A stretch of DNA of 64,000 nt. Origin: Ornithinimicrobium cerasi (lineage in GTDB: Bacteria; Actinomycetota; Actinomycetes; Actinomycetales; Dermatophilaceae). A program made the position numbers and the translations under genes. Shown in pieces: positions 1-7,316 of this stretch; position 1 is the stretch's first letter; the number at the start of each line of letters is the position of its first letter. The stretch lies in assembly GCF_003702705.1 (NCBI RefSeq), contig NZ_QZMN01000009.1, positions 62,001 to 126,000 on the forward strand. Reading direction: 5' to 3'. The notes beneath the pieces are model-generated. The model did no database searches. It saw only the letters and a list, made by a program, of their open reading frames with translations, and had not been told where the DNA came from.

Positions 1-996
1 CCGGCCGACCAGGGCCTCCAGCGCCTCGCGGAACTGGCCCTCCAGCGCCGCGGCGTTGCCCTGGTGCTCCCCGGACTCCAGGAGCTCGCACACCGCCAGC
101 CCGACCGCGGCGGCGAGCGGGTTGCCGCCGAAGGTCGAGCCGTGGGTGCCTGGTGTGATGACGTTCATGACGTCGGCGTCCGCCGCGACCGCGGACACCG
201 GCACGATGCCGCCGCCGAGCGCCTTGCCCAGGGTGTAGAGGTCGGCCTCGACGCCCTCGTACTGGCAGGCGAGAGTGGTGCCGACGCGACCCAGGCCGGC
301 CTGGATCTCGTCGGCGATCATCAGCACGTTGCGCTCGGTGCACAGCTCGCGCAGCCCCGGGAGGAAGCCCTCCTTGGGGATCTTCACGCCCTGCTCGCCC
401 TGGATCGGCTCCACCAGCACGGCGACCGTGCCGTCGTGGATCGCAGCCTCGATCGCGGCCAGGTCACCATAGGGCACCGACACGAAGCCCTGGGTGTAGG
501 GACCGTAGTGGTCGCGGGCCTCCGGGTCGTCGGAGAAGGAGATGATCGTCGTCGTCCGGCCGTGGAAGTTGCCGTCCATGACGATGATCTCGGCCTGCTC
601 CGGTGCGACGCCCTTGACGAGGTAACCCCACTTGCGGGCGATCTTCAGCGCGGTCTCCACCGCCTCGGCACCGGTGTTCATCGGCAGGATCATGTCCTTG
701 CCGACCAGGCCGGCCAGCTTGGCGCAGAACGGGCCGAGCTGGTCGTTGTGGAACGCGCGGCTCGTCAGCGTCGACCGGTCGAGCTGGTCCTTGGCGGCCT
801 GCACGAGCGCGGGGTGGCGGTGGCCGAAGTTGAGGGCCGAGTAGCCCGAGAGCGCGTCGAGGTAGCGGTTGCCCTCCACGTCCGTGACCCAGATGCCCTC
901 GGCGTGGTCCACCACGACGGGCAGCGGGCTGTAGTTGTGGGCGGCGACCTGGTCCTCGAGGTCGATGAAGTCCTGGTTCGTGGACAGCTTCGTCAT
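1..996 (-). CDS. rocD: Ornithine--oxo-acid aminotransferase, 3' end outside window
   Basis: PLP-dependent class III aminotransferase that moves the delta-amino group of ornithine to 2-oxoglutarate, giving glutamate semialdehyde (arginine/ornithine breakdown, cytosolic). The 332 visible codons start MTKLSTNQDFIDLEDQ and carry the family marks NTGAEAVETALKIARKWGY, the NFHGRT block, the cofactor stretch IADEIQAGLGR with its Asp, and the Lys region TLGKALGGG, with K in the usual Schiff-base place. About 70 C-terminal residues lie before position 1. The ATG at 996 has AGGA nine bases upstream. An in-frame ATG at 1005 is possible but has no clear ribosome site. It lies downstream of an MFS gene on the same strand but has its own promoter candidate. 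Confidence 0.93.
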   Translation of the reverse strand, partial: MTKLSTNQDFIDLEDQVAAHNYSPLPVVVDHAEGIWVTDVEGNRYLDALSGYSALNFGHRHPALVQAAKDQLDRSTLTSRAFHNDQLGPFCAKLAGLVGKDMILPMNTGAEAVETALKIARKWGYLVKGVAPEQAEIIVMDGNFHGRTTTIISFSDDPEARDHYGPYTQGFVSVPYGDLAAIEAAIHDGTVAVLVEPIQGEQGVKIPKEGFLPGLRELCTERNVLMIADEIQAGLGRVGTTLACQYEGVEADLYTLGKALGGGIVPVSAVAADADVMNVITPGTHGSTFGGNPLAAAVGLAVCELLESGEHQGNAAALEGQFREALEALVGR

Positions 997-1090
997 GCGC
1001 GTCATCCTAGGGGTGGGGTCGGGGGCCGGACGGGGTATGCCGTGGGACCGGCGACGCAGTCCCATCGTGGTGGCTATTCATGCAGGGTCG

Positions 1091-1120
1091 AGTATACCTA
1101 TGCACGGCTGGGTGGGTCAC
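1091..1120 (-). promoter_or_regulatory. Candidate sigma-A-type promoter of rocD
   Basis: On the minus strand a TATACT hexamer (1096-1091) stands 18 bp from GTGACC (1120-1115), which matches TTGACA in four of six positions. Predicted start near 1083, leaving a leader of about 87 nt that includes an imperfect TGGGAC/GTCCCA hairpin at about 1043-1066. The -35 overlaps the stop codon of the upstream MFS gene. Assigned by eye only. Confidence 0.45.
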
Positions 1121-2472
1121 GTCGTGTCGAGGGCGTCCCCGGCCTGCTCGGGCAGGAGGATCCAGGCGGCGGCGGCCCCCAGCACGAAGCTCGCGCCGAA
1201 CACCGCGAAGAGCGCGGCGTTGCCCCAGGCCGCCAGGACGACGGGCACGAGGAGCGGCGCCGCGACGGAGGCGATCCGGCCGAAGCCGGCCGCGGCACCG
1301 GCCCCGGAGGCCCGCACGGTCGTGGGGTAGATCTCCGGGGTGATCGCGTACAGGGCCCCCCAGGCGCCCAGGTTGAAGAACGACAGGGCGCACCCCGCGG
1401 CCAGGATCTGCCACACCTCCCCCGCCATCCCGAAGAACACCGCGGAGACGCCGGAGCCGACGAGGAAGGTCGCCAGGGTGGCGCGCCTCCCCCAGACCTC
1501 GACGAGCACGGCAGCCACGGCATACCCGGGCAGCTGCGCGAGGGTGATGACGAGCGTGTAGCCGAAGGAACGGACGAGGTCGAAGCCCTGTGCGTACAGG
1601 AGGGTCGGCAGCCAGATGAAGGCACCGTAGTAGGAGAAGTTGACGCAGAACCACACCAGCCAGATGCCCAGGGTGCGCCGGCGGTAGACCGCGCCCCACA
1701 GCGCCCCCGGGGTGCGGGGTGGCGCGGGCGGCAGCGGGCGGCTCTCCTGGGGGGGCAGGCCGGCCGAGGCCTCGAAGCGGCGTACCACCTCCTCGGCCTC
1801 CTCGACCCGACCGCGGCGCTCGAGGAACAGCGGCGACTCCGGCAGGCCTCTGCGCACCACGACGGCGTAGAGGGCGGGCACCACGCCCAGCGCGAAGGCC
1901 CACCGCCAGCCCTCCTCGGAGGTGGGGACGACGAAGAAGCCGATCAGTGCCGCCAGGATCCAGCCGACCGCCCAGAAGGACTCCAGGGCGACCACCATCC
2001 GGCCGCGGATGCGCGCCGGGGAAAGCTCGCTGACCAGGGTGGAGGCGACGGGCAGCTCGGCCCCGAGGCCGATCCCCACGACGAAGCGCAGCACGAGCAG
2101 CATCGCCAGGCCGGTCGCCAGGGCCGAGGCCCCGGTCGCCAGGCCGTAGACCAGGAGGGTGAGGGCGAAGACGGTGCGGCGGCCGTAGCGGTCGGCGAGC
2201 ATCCCGCCGACCGTCGCACCGAGCGCCATCCCGACGAAGCCGATGGACAGCAGCCACGACTGCTCGGTGCGGGTCAGGTCCCAGGACGTCGCCACCGCGA
2301 GACCGACGAAGGAGATGAGCCCGACGTCCATCGCGTCGAGGGCCCAGCCGGTGCCCGAACCGAGCAGGACACGGGTGTGCTGCCGGGTGTAGGGCAGGCG
2401 TCCCATACGCTCCGGACGGGTGGGCAGCTGCTCACGTGCGGTCGCGCCCACCGCGGGCGTCGTCGTCGGCAT
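1117..2472 (-). CDS. MFS transporter, NiaP/sugar-porter-like
   Basis: A 451-residue, twelve-helix secondary transporter of the inner membrane. The first helix reads GWALDAMDVGLISFVG, the acidic pattern of NiaP/AAHS-type carriers. The loop after helix 2 is DRYGRR, the classical MFS signature, and an RRGLPESPLFL stretch follows helix 6, as in metabolite:H+ symporters. The charged loop between the two six-helix halves (about residues 200-245) is rich in Glu/Arg/Pro. Niacin, aromatic acids or sugars are all possible substrates, and the sequence does not decide. The ATG at 2472 follows TACGAT by 8 nt, so the mRNA may be leaderless. The stop is about 120 bp from rocD on the same strand. Confidence 0.85.
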   Translation of the reverse strand: MPTTTPAVGATAREQLPTRPERMGRLPYTRQHTRVLLGSGTGWALDAMDVGLISFVGLAVATSWDLTRTEQSWLLSIGFVGMALGATVGGMLADRYGRRTVFALTLLVYGLATGASALATGLAMLLVLRFVVGIGLGAELPVASTLVSELSPARIRGRMVVALESFWAVGWILAALIGFFVVPTSEEGWRWAFALGVVPALYAVVVRRGLPESPLFLERRGRVEEAEEVVRRFEASAGLPPQESRPLPPAPPRTPGALWGAVYRRRTLGIWLVWFCVNFSYYGAFIWLPTLLYAQGFDLVRSFGYTLVITLAQLPGYAVAAVLVEVWGRRATLATFLVGSGVSAVFFGMAGEVWQILAAGCALSFFNLGAWGALYAITPEIYPTTVRASGAGAAAGFGRIASVAAPLLVPVVLAAWGNAALFAVFGASFVLGAAAAWILLPEQAGDALDTT

Positions 2473-2509
2473 GGCTACCGATCGTAGGCCAGCACGCCGG
2501 CCCCGACGG

Positions 2510-3007
2510 TCAGCGGTAGTTGGTGTACTGCAGGGCCACGTCGAGGTCCTTGGACTTCAGCAGCCGCTGGATCTCCTGCAGGTCGTCGCGGGACTTGGAG
2601 GTCACGCGCAGCTCGTCACCCTGGATGAGCGGCTTGACCCCCTTGGGTCCCTCCTCACGGATGATCTTGGAGATCTTCTTCGCGTTCTCGCTGGAGATGC
2701 CCGAGGTCAGCGCGGCCTCGAGGCGGTACTCCTTGTCGGAGAGCCGGGGCTCGCCGTCGGAGGAGTAGTCGAGGTGCTTGAGCGAGACGCCGCGCTTGAC
2801 CAGCTTGGTCTGCAGGACGTCCAGCACCGCCCGGCAGCGCTCCTCGCTGTTCGCGGACATCTTGATCGTCTCGCCGACGAGCTCGACGGAGGCACCGACG
2901 TTCTTGAAGTCGTAGCGCTGGCTGATCTCCTTGGCGGCCTGGTTGACGGCGTTCGCCACCTCCTGGTGGTCGACCTTGCTGACGATGTCGAAGGACGAGT
3001 CGGCCAT
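2510..3007 (-). CDS. yajQ: YajQ/UPF0234 family nucleotide-binding protein
   Basis: A 165-residue soluble protein matching YajQ over its full length: N-terminal MADSSFDIVSKVDHQEV, RYDFKN and the C-terminal half with RVTSKSRDDLQEIQRLL. Family members have two ferredoxin-like folds. Some bind cyclic di-GMP and act with transcription factors, and others bind tRNA or nucleotides, so the role here is open. The ATG at 3007 is preceded by AGGAGG with an 8-base spacer. That spacer is built from one copy of the GGTATGCCG motif, which overlaps the ribosome site itself. It is divergent from tRNA-Tyr. Confidence 0.93.
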   Translation of the reverse strand: MADSSFDIVSKVDHQEVANAVNQAAKEISQRYDFKNVGASVELVGETIKMSANSEERCRAVLDVLQTKLVKRGVSLKHLDYSSDGEPRLSDKEYRLEAALTSGISSENAKKISKIIREEGPKGVKPLIQGDELRVTSKSRDDLQEIQRLLKSKDLDVALQYTNYR

Positions 3008-3053
3008 GCGGCATACCTCCTGTGCTCGGTTCGGACCTGCGACGGGTGACTGT

Positions 3054-3059
3054 TATCCT
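3054..3059 (+). promoter_or_regulatory. Possible -10 box of the tRNA-Tyr promoter
   Basis: TATCCT lies 33 bp before the tRNA 5' end, with TTCGGA (3030-3035) 18 bp upstream as a weak -35. Placement suits a stable RNA promoter firing near 3066, in the gap between divergent yajQ and the tRNA. Confidence 0.35.
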
Positions 3060-3092
3060 TTCATCCGCGCTCGACGTCGTGCGGCGCGCACT

Positions 3093-3175
3093 GGCAGGTT
3101 GTCCGAGTGGCCAATGGAAGCGGACTGTAAATCCGTCGGCGTACGCCTACGCAGGTTCGAATCCTGCACCTGCCA
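3093..3175 (+). tRNA. tRNA-Tyr (anticodon GTA)
   Basis: An 83-nt class II tRNA. Acceptor strands GGCAGGT and ACCTGCC pair fully, followed by discriminator A at 3175. The anticodon GTA is at 3127-3129 in the loop CTGTAAA. A long variable arm follows, then the T-loop GGTTCGAATCC. CCA is not encoded: the tRNA is followed by CCC. A long variable arm is normal for bacterial tRNA-Tyr. Confidence 0.96.
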
Positions 3176-3183
3176 CCCACCTG

Positions 3184-3218
3184 ACGAAGGGCCCCGCGCA
3201 CCGCGCGGGGCCCTTCGT
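3184..3218 (+). terminator. Strong hairpin terminator after tRNA-Tyr
   Basis: A perfect 16-bp stem (3184-3199 with 3203-3218) closes a three-base ACC loop, nine bases after the tRNA. There is no clean T tract, as is common in high-GC genomes. It insulates the sigma factor gene from tRNA transcription. Confidence 0.85.
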
Positions 3219-3321
3219 CGTCGGCGTCCGCGCGGGCTCGTGCAACAGCGGGGCGGGGCGGGACATAGTGGCAGTGTCGGCGCCACGAGGCGTCGCCACC
3301 GCCACGACCGAGGAGGCAGCG

Positions 3322-3867
3322 ATGGCCCTACGCCTCGCTGGGAGCGAGTCCCCGGCCATGTCCGGCACCGATCTGCGGGACGCGACCTGGTTCGACGGGT
3401 TCTTCGCCCAGCACGCGACGGCGATCCACCGCTACTTCGTCCGACGGGCGAACCACAGCGACGTGGAGGACCTCTCGGCGGAGGTGTTCGCCACGGCGTG
3501 GCGCCGCCGGGACAAGGTCCCCGAGGGGTTCGAGCTGCCCTGGCTCTACAAGACGGCGTCCTTCGTGCTCGCCAACCACCGGCGCAAGCCCACCCTCACG
3601 CTGATCGCCGACTACGGCACCGGCGAGGAGGGGGCCCGCACCTCTCGCAGCGTCGACCCGGCCGAGCTCGTCATGGCCAACGACGAGATGCGCCGCGCCA
3701 TGTCGAAGCTCAGCGCCCGCGACCGCACGGTGCTGATGCTGCACGCCTGGGAGGGACTGGACGGGGAAGGTCTGGCGCACGCGCTGGGCCTCACGCGGGG
3801 CGGGGCTGCGGCCGCGCTCTCGCGCGCCAGAGCCCGGCTCCGCGACGCCTGGGACGACGACCACTAG
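3322..3867 (+). CDS. RNA polymerase sigma factor, ECF/sigma-70 region 2+4 type
   Basis: A 181-residue sigma factor that directs RNA polymerase to its own promoters. Region 2 spans about residues 25-90 (FFAQHATAIHRYFVRRA, DLSAEVFATAWRRRD, LPWLYKTASFVLANHRR). Region 4 spans about 120-178, with LSARDRTVLMLHAWEGLDGEGLA and a helix-turn-helix ending ALSRARARLRDAW. The ATG at 3322 is chosen because AGGAGG lies five bases upstream. A longer reading frame runs back through the tRNA and is not credible. The next gene, 56 bp downstream, codes for a single-pass membrane protein. Such pairs are typically sigma factor plus membrane-held anti-sigma or sensor, so co-transcription is likely. Confidence 0.88.
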   Translation: MALRLAGSESPAMSGTDLRDATWFDGFFAQHATAIHRYFVRRANHSDVEDLSAEVFATAWRRRDKVPEGFELPWLYKTASFVLANHRRKPTLTLIADYGTGEEGARTSRSVDPAELVMANDEMRRAMSKLSARDRTVLMLHAWEGLDGEGLAHALGLTRGGAAAALSRARARLRDAWDDDH

Positions 3868-3923
3868 GTCGCGCACCCGCTCCCCTTGACCCACCATCCG
3901 CGACCAACCCCGAGGAGATCACC

Positions 3924-5354
3924 ATGATCGACCACGACGACGAGGCACTGGCCAAGCTGCGCGCCAGCGACCCCGCGACCGGATCGCACCCCGACCTGCA
4001 CTCCCTCCGCGCCCTGATCTCGACCAAGGCCCCCGCCAGCCAGGGGACCGACCGGGTCACGGCCGTCCACGACGACGCGTTCCGCGGCCCCAGGGTGCAC
4101 GCCCCCTGGATCGCCGCCGCCGCGGTCGCCGCCTTCGCGATGGGAGGCGGCGGGTACGCCCTCGGCGCCCACACCGCGGAGCCGCAGCCGCTCGCCGGCC
4201 AGCCCGGCGCCGGGAACGCTGACACCGAGGACGGGGCGGAGGGCGACAGCGCCGCGATGGGAGGCATGACGGCCGACGGGGCATCGATCACGGAAGCCGC
4301 CGGCGAGGCCCGCTCCGACGCGAGCATGGGCGGTGCTGGTCCCAACTACGACATGGGACCGGTGCGCCTGCTGCCCGGGCCGGGTCTGCCCACCGAGCGT
4401 GGGACCGCCCCGGTGCGCGCGCTGACCAGCGACGTCGACGCCGAGGAGTTCCTCACCACCTGGGCCGAGCGGCTCGGGGTCGAGGGGGTCCGCCCCGACC
4501 CGGAGGAGGGGTCGGAGGGCTGGTACGGGGAGACGGTGATGATCGAGCCGGACACCCTGCGCATCCTCTCCGTGAGCAGCGAGGGCGGTGGTGGCCTGCG
4601 CTTCAACTACGAGGACCAGCTCAACAGCCCCTACTGCGAGGACATGTACAGCGGCGCCCTGCCCGAGGACCTCGAGATGATGCGCGAGGAGTGGGTCAAG
4701 GCCATGGGCCCGGACATCCCGCCGCCCGACCCGTCGATGTGCACCACCCCGGAGGGGTCGCCCCCGAGCGAGGAGCAGGCGGTCGCCGCCGCCGAGGACT
4801 TCCTGGCCAGCACCGGCCTGGACCTCAGCGGCTACACGTTCCAGGGGGTGGACTACCAGGAGCCGGGCAGCTCGTCGATCACCGTGGAAGGGTGGCCCGA
4901 GGGGATGCGCGGCAGCGAGCTCGCGATGAACCTCACCGTCGGACCCACGGGCGTCGTCAGCGCGTGGGGCGCCGCCGGCGAGATGACCTCGCTGGGCGAC
5001 TACCCGGTCATCTCCGCGGTCGAGGCGGTCGAGCGCTACGCCCAGCGGGAGTTCGGGATGGAGTACGGCGTGACGCTGCCGGAGGACATGATGCCGTACG
5101 AGGGTGACATGTCCAGCATGCCGGTCCCGGACTACACGGTGCCGCCGCCCGTCCCCGTCGAGCCCGGGATGCAGATCCCGCTGCTGATGAAGGACAAGGT
5201 GGTGACCTCCGCCGAGCTGACCACGGGCACGATGTGGACGCAGTCGGCCGGGAACATGGAGGTCCCCGCCTGGAAGCTGATGACCGACGACGGCATGCAT
5301 TACGCGGTCCTCGCGATCGCCGACGAGTCCATCGACTGGATCGCCTGGGAGTAG
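3924..5354 (+). CDS. Single-pass membrane protein partnered with the sigma factor
   Basis: 476 residues with no family I can name. A short cytoplasmic N-terminus (1-60, starting MIDHDDEALAKLRA) is followed by one membrane segment at about 61-82 (PWIAAAAVAAFAMGGGGYAL) and a roughly 390-residue exported part. The exported part is unusually rich in Met, Glu and Pro, with a GGM/AMGG linker near 110-150 and a Pro/Met stretch near 395-420. Only two cysteines are evident in the exported part. The N-terminus lacks the HxxxCxxC zinc anti-sigma motif. Start ATG 3924 has GAGGAG six bases upstream. Position after the sigma gene suggests an anti-sigma or surface sensor role; this is inference from context. 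Confidence 0.75.
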   Translation: MIDHDDEALAKLRASDPATGSHPDLHSLRALISTKAPASQGTDRVTAVHDDAFRGPRVHAPWIAAAAVAAFAMGGGGYALGAHTAEPQPLAGQPGAGNADTEDGAEGDSAAMGGMTADGASITEAAGEARSDASMGGAGPNYDMGPVRLLPGPGLPTERGTAPVRALTSDVDAEEFLTTWAERLGVEGVRPDPEEGSEGWYGETVMIEPDTLRILSVSSEGGGGLRFNYEDQLNSPYCEDMYSGALPEDLEMMREEWVKAMGPDIPPPDPSMCTTPEGSPPSEEQAVAAAEDFLASTGLDLSGYTFQGVDYQEPGSSSITVEGWPEGMRGSELAMNLTVGPTGVVSAWGAAGEMTSLGDYPVISAVEAVERYAQREFGMEYGVTLPEDMMPYEGDMSSMPVPDYTVPPPVPVEPGMQIPLLMKDKVVTSAELTTGTMWTQSAGNMEVPAWKLMTDDGMHYAVLAIADESIDWIAWE

Positions 5355-5369
5355 TGCGACGATGCGGCG

Positions 5370-6317
5370 ATGAGGACCCCCGCACCGCCGCCGGACCCGA
5401 CACCGCCGACCCTGCCCCGCACACCTCCCCTGGTGCTGCGGGGCAGGGTCTTCGACGCCTCCCGGCCTGCGGTGATGGCCATCCTCAACCGCACGTCCGA
5501 CTCCTTCTGGGCGGGCAACCGGCACGCCGCCCTGGAGGACGCCCTCGACGCGCTGCACACCGCGGTCGCCGACGGCGCCGACATCGTGGACGTCGGCGGG
5601 GTGCGCGCCGGCCAGGAGGGGGAGTGGGTGGACGCCCGGGAGGAGATCTCCCGGGTGCTGCCCCTCCTGGAGGCGGCGCGCGCGGCATACCCCGCGCTCG
5701 TGCTGTCCCTGGACACCTGGAGGGGCGAGGTGGCGCTGGCCGCCGAGGGGGTCGTCGACCTCGTCAACGACACGTGGGCGGGCCACGACCCCGAGCTGGT
5801 GCACGTGGCCGCACGCGTCGGGGCGGGGGTGGTCTGCTCGCACACCGGCGGCCTGCCCCCGCGGACCGACCCGGTGGGGATGCGGTACGCCGACGAGCAG
5901 GGCGACGACGAGCTCGCCGTGGTGCGGGACGTCCTGCGCGTGCTGGCGCGGGGGGCGCTGGTGGCGGAGGCGGCCGGCGTGCCGCCCGAGCGCATCCTCG
6001 TCGACCCGACCCTCGACTTCGGCAAGACCACCCGGCACTCGCTCGTCACCCTGCGCCACACCGCCGACGTCGCGGGGCTGGGCTACCCGGTGCTGCAGGC
6101 GATATCCCGCAAGGACTTCGTCGGCGAGACGCTCGACCTCGAGGCCGACGACCGGCTGGAGGGGACGCTGGCCGCGACGGCGGTCGCGGCGTGGCTGGGC
6201 ACGACCGTCTTCCGGGCCCACGACGTGCGGGCGACCCGACGGGCGGTCGACATGGTGGCCTCGCTCCGGGGCGACCGGCCGCCGGTGCTCAGCGTCCGCG
6301 GCGAGCCGGGCACCTGA
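5370..6317 (+). CDS. Dihydropteroate synthase family protein, FolP2-like
   Basis: A 315-residue TIM-barrel protein of the DHPS/pterin-binding family. The family opening MAILNRTSDSF replaces the usual N-V-T-P-D-S-F with N-R-T-S, as in mycobacterial FolP2, which lacks normal DHPS activity. Other marks are ADIVDVGGVRAG, LSLDTWRGEVA, NDTWAGHDPEL, HTGGLPPR, DPTLDFGKTTRHS, AISRKDFVGETL and a closing FRAHDVRATR. Since the pterin loop is altered, folate synthesis is not proven, and a second folP elsewhere would be expected. The ATG at 5370 starts 15 bp after the preceding stop, so it is probably co-transcribed with the membrane protein. It is convergent with htpX. Confidence 0.82.
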   Translation: MRTPAPPPDPTPPTLPRTPPLVLRGRVFDASRPAVMAILNRTSDSFWAGNRHAALEDALDALHTAVADGADIVDVGGVRAGQEGEWVDAREEISRVLPLLEAARAAYPALVLSLDTWRGEVALAAEGVVDLVNDTWAGHDPELVHVAARVGAGVVCSHTGGLPPRTDPVGMRYADEQGDDELAVVRDVLRVLARGALVAEAAGVPPERILVDPTLDFGKTTRHSLVTLRHTADVAGLGYPVLQAISRKDFVGETLDLEADDRLEGTLAATAVAAWLGTTVFRAHDVRATRRAVDMVASLRGDRPPVLSVRGEPGT

Positions 6318-6347
6318 GGTCGTCCGCCCCGGACGGCGGGTAGGTCG

Positions 6348-7223
6348 TCAGTAGCGCTCGATGCCGGGCTGGGTGGCGCCGGCCATCCGCTCCAGGCGCG
6401 CGACCCGGTCGTCCATCGGCGGGTGCGTCGCGAACATCCTCTTCGCGTCCTTGGCCCGGAACGGGTTGGCGATCATCATGTGGCTGGCGTTGACGACGCC
6501 GGGCTCCGGCGCCAGGGGCGCGCGGGCGGTGCCCGCCTCCAGCTTGCGCAGGGCGGACGCGAGCGCGAGCGGGTCGCCGGTCAGCGCGGCCCCGTCCTCG
6601 TCGGCGTCGTACTCCCGGGTCCGGCTGATGGCCAGCTGGATCACGGTGGCGGCGAACGGCGCGAGCAGGGCCATCGCCAGCAGCGCGAGGGGGTTGCCGC
6701 CGTTCTCCCGGTTGCCACCGCCGAAGAACAGCATCATCTGGGCCACCGACGTGATGACCCCGGCGACCGCGGCGGCGACGGAGCTGGTGAGGATGTCGCG
6801 GTTGTAGACGTGCATCAGCTCGTGGCCGAGGACGCCGCGCAGCTCCCGCTCGTCGAGCAGGTGCAGGATGCCCTCGGTGCAGCAGACGGCCGCGTTCCGC
6901 GGGTTGCGCCCGGTCGCGAAGGCGTTCGGCGCAGCGGTGGGGCTCACGTAGAGGCGTGGCATCGGCTTGCCCGCCGACGCGGCGAGCTCCTCGACGATGC
7001 GGTACATCGCGGGCTGCTGCTCGCGCGTCACCGGGTAGGCGCGCATGGCGCGGATGGCGAGCTTGTCGGAGTTCCAGTAGCTGTAGAACGTCGTCCCCAC
7101 GCCCAGCAGCGCGAACAGCCAGATGTAGCGGCCGCCGCCGACGACGGCGCCGAGCCCGAGGAAGAGGGCCCAGATCGCGCCGAACAGCAGCGTCGTCTTG
7201 AGCCCGTTGTAGTGCCTGTGCAT
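6348..7223 (-). CDS. htpX: Zinc metalloprotease HtpX (M48)
   Basis: A 291-residue membrane protease for quality control of misfolded membrane proteins. Two N-terminal helices (about 10-50) precede the zinc site HELMH at 134-138. The third ligand Glu is at about 205 in [10 protein letters not shown], and two further helices lie between. Substrate-pocket residues [13 protein letters not shown] precede the catalytic helix, as in HtpX. Length fits the family. The gene starts 93 bp after the stop of the partial nuo cluster on the same strand. It is convergent with the FolP2-like gene. Mycobacteria also keep htpX near menaquinone genes and yajQ. Confidence 0.95.
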   Translation of the reverse strand: MHRHYNGLKTTLLFGAIWALFLGLGAVVGGGRYIWLFALLGVGTTFYSYWNSDKLAIRAMRAYPVTREQQPAMYRIVEELAASAGKPMPRLYVSPTAAPNAFATGRNPRNAAVCCTEGILHLLDERELRGVLGHELMHVYNRDILTSSVAAAVAGVITSVAQMMLFFGGGNRENGGNPLALLAMALLAPFAATVIQLAISRTREYDADEDGAALTGDPLALASALRKLEAGTARAPLAPEPGVVNASHMMIANPFRAKDAKRMFATHPPMDDRVARLERMAGATQPGIERY

Positions 7224-7270
7224 GCTGGTCCGAACGTGCCGGCCGGCAGCCTTGTTCCGGCGCGCGGGCC

Positions 7271-7306
7271 CGCGGGGGCGCGTCGTGCCGCGGGGGCGCG
7301 TCGTGC
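7271..7306. repeat. Perfect 18-bp tandem duplication
   Basis: The unit CGCGGGGGCGCGTCGTGC occurs twice without a gap (7271-7288 and 7289-7306) in the 93-bp space between nuoN of the partial cluster and htpX. Probably replication slippage. It may change the htpX 5' region. Confidence 0.9.
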
Positions 7307-7316
7307 CGCCTGCCGC

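Noticed and set aside
1042-1067. TGGGAC/GTCCCA hairpin after the MFS gene as terminator
   Set aside because: Only 6-7 bp, 10-nt loop and no T tract; it lies within the predicted rocD leader. It is not a Dos box either, because the spacing differs.
64-2487. Long plus-strand open frame of 807 codons over rocD and the MFS gene
   Set aside because: It is the antisense shadow of two well-supported minus-strand genes. Its Arg/Gly/Ala/Pro-rich translation has no domain and starts within rocD.
3864-6221. 785-codon minus-strand frame antisense to the membrane protein and FolP2-like gene
   Set aside because: Composition is that of a GC-rich shadow. The plus-strand genes have ribosome sites and family motifs.
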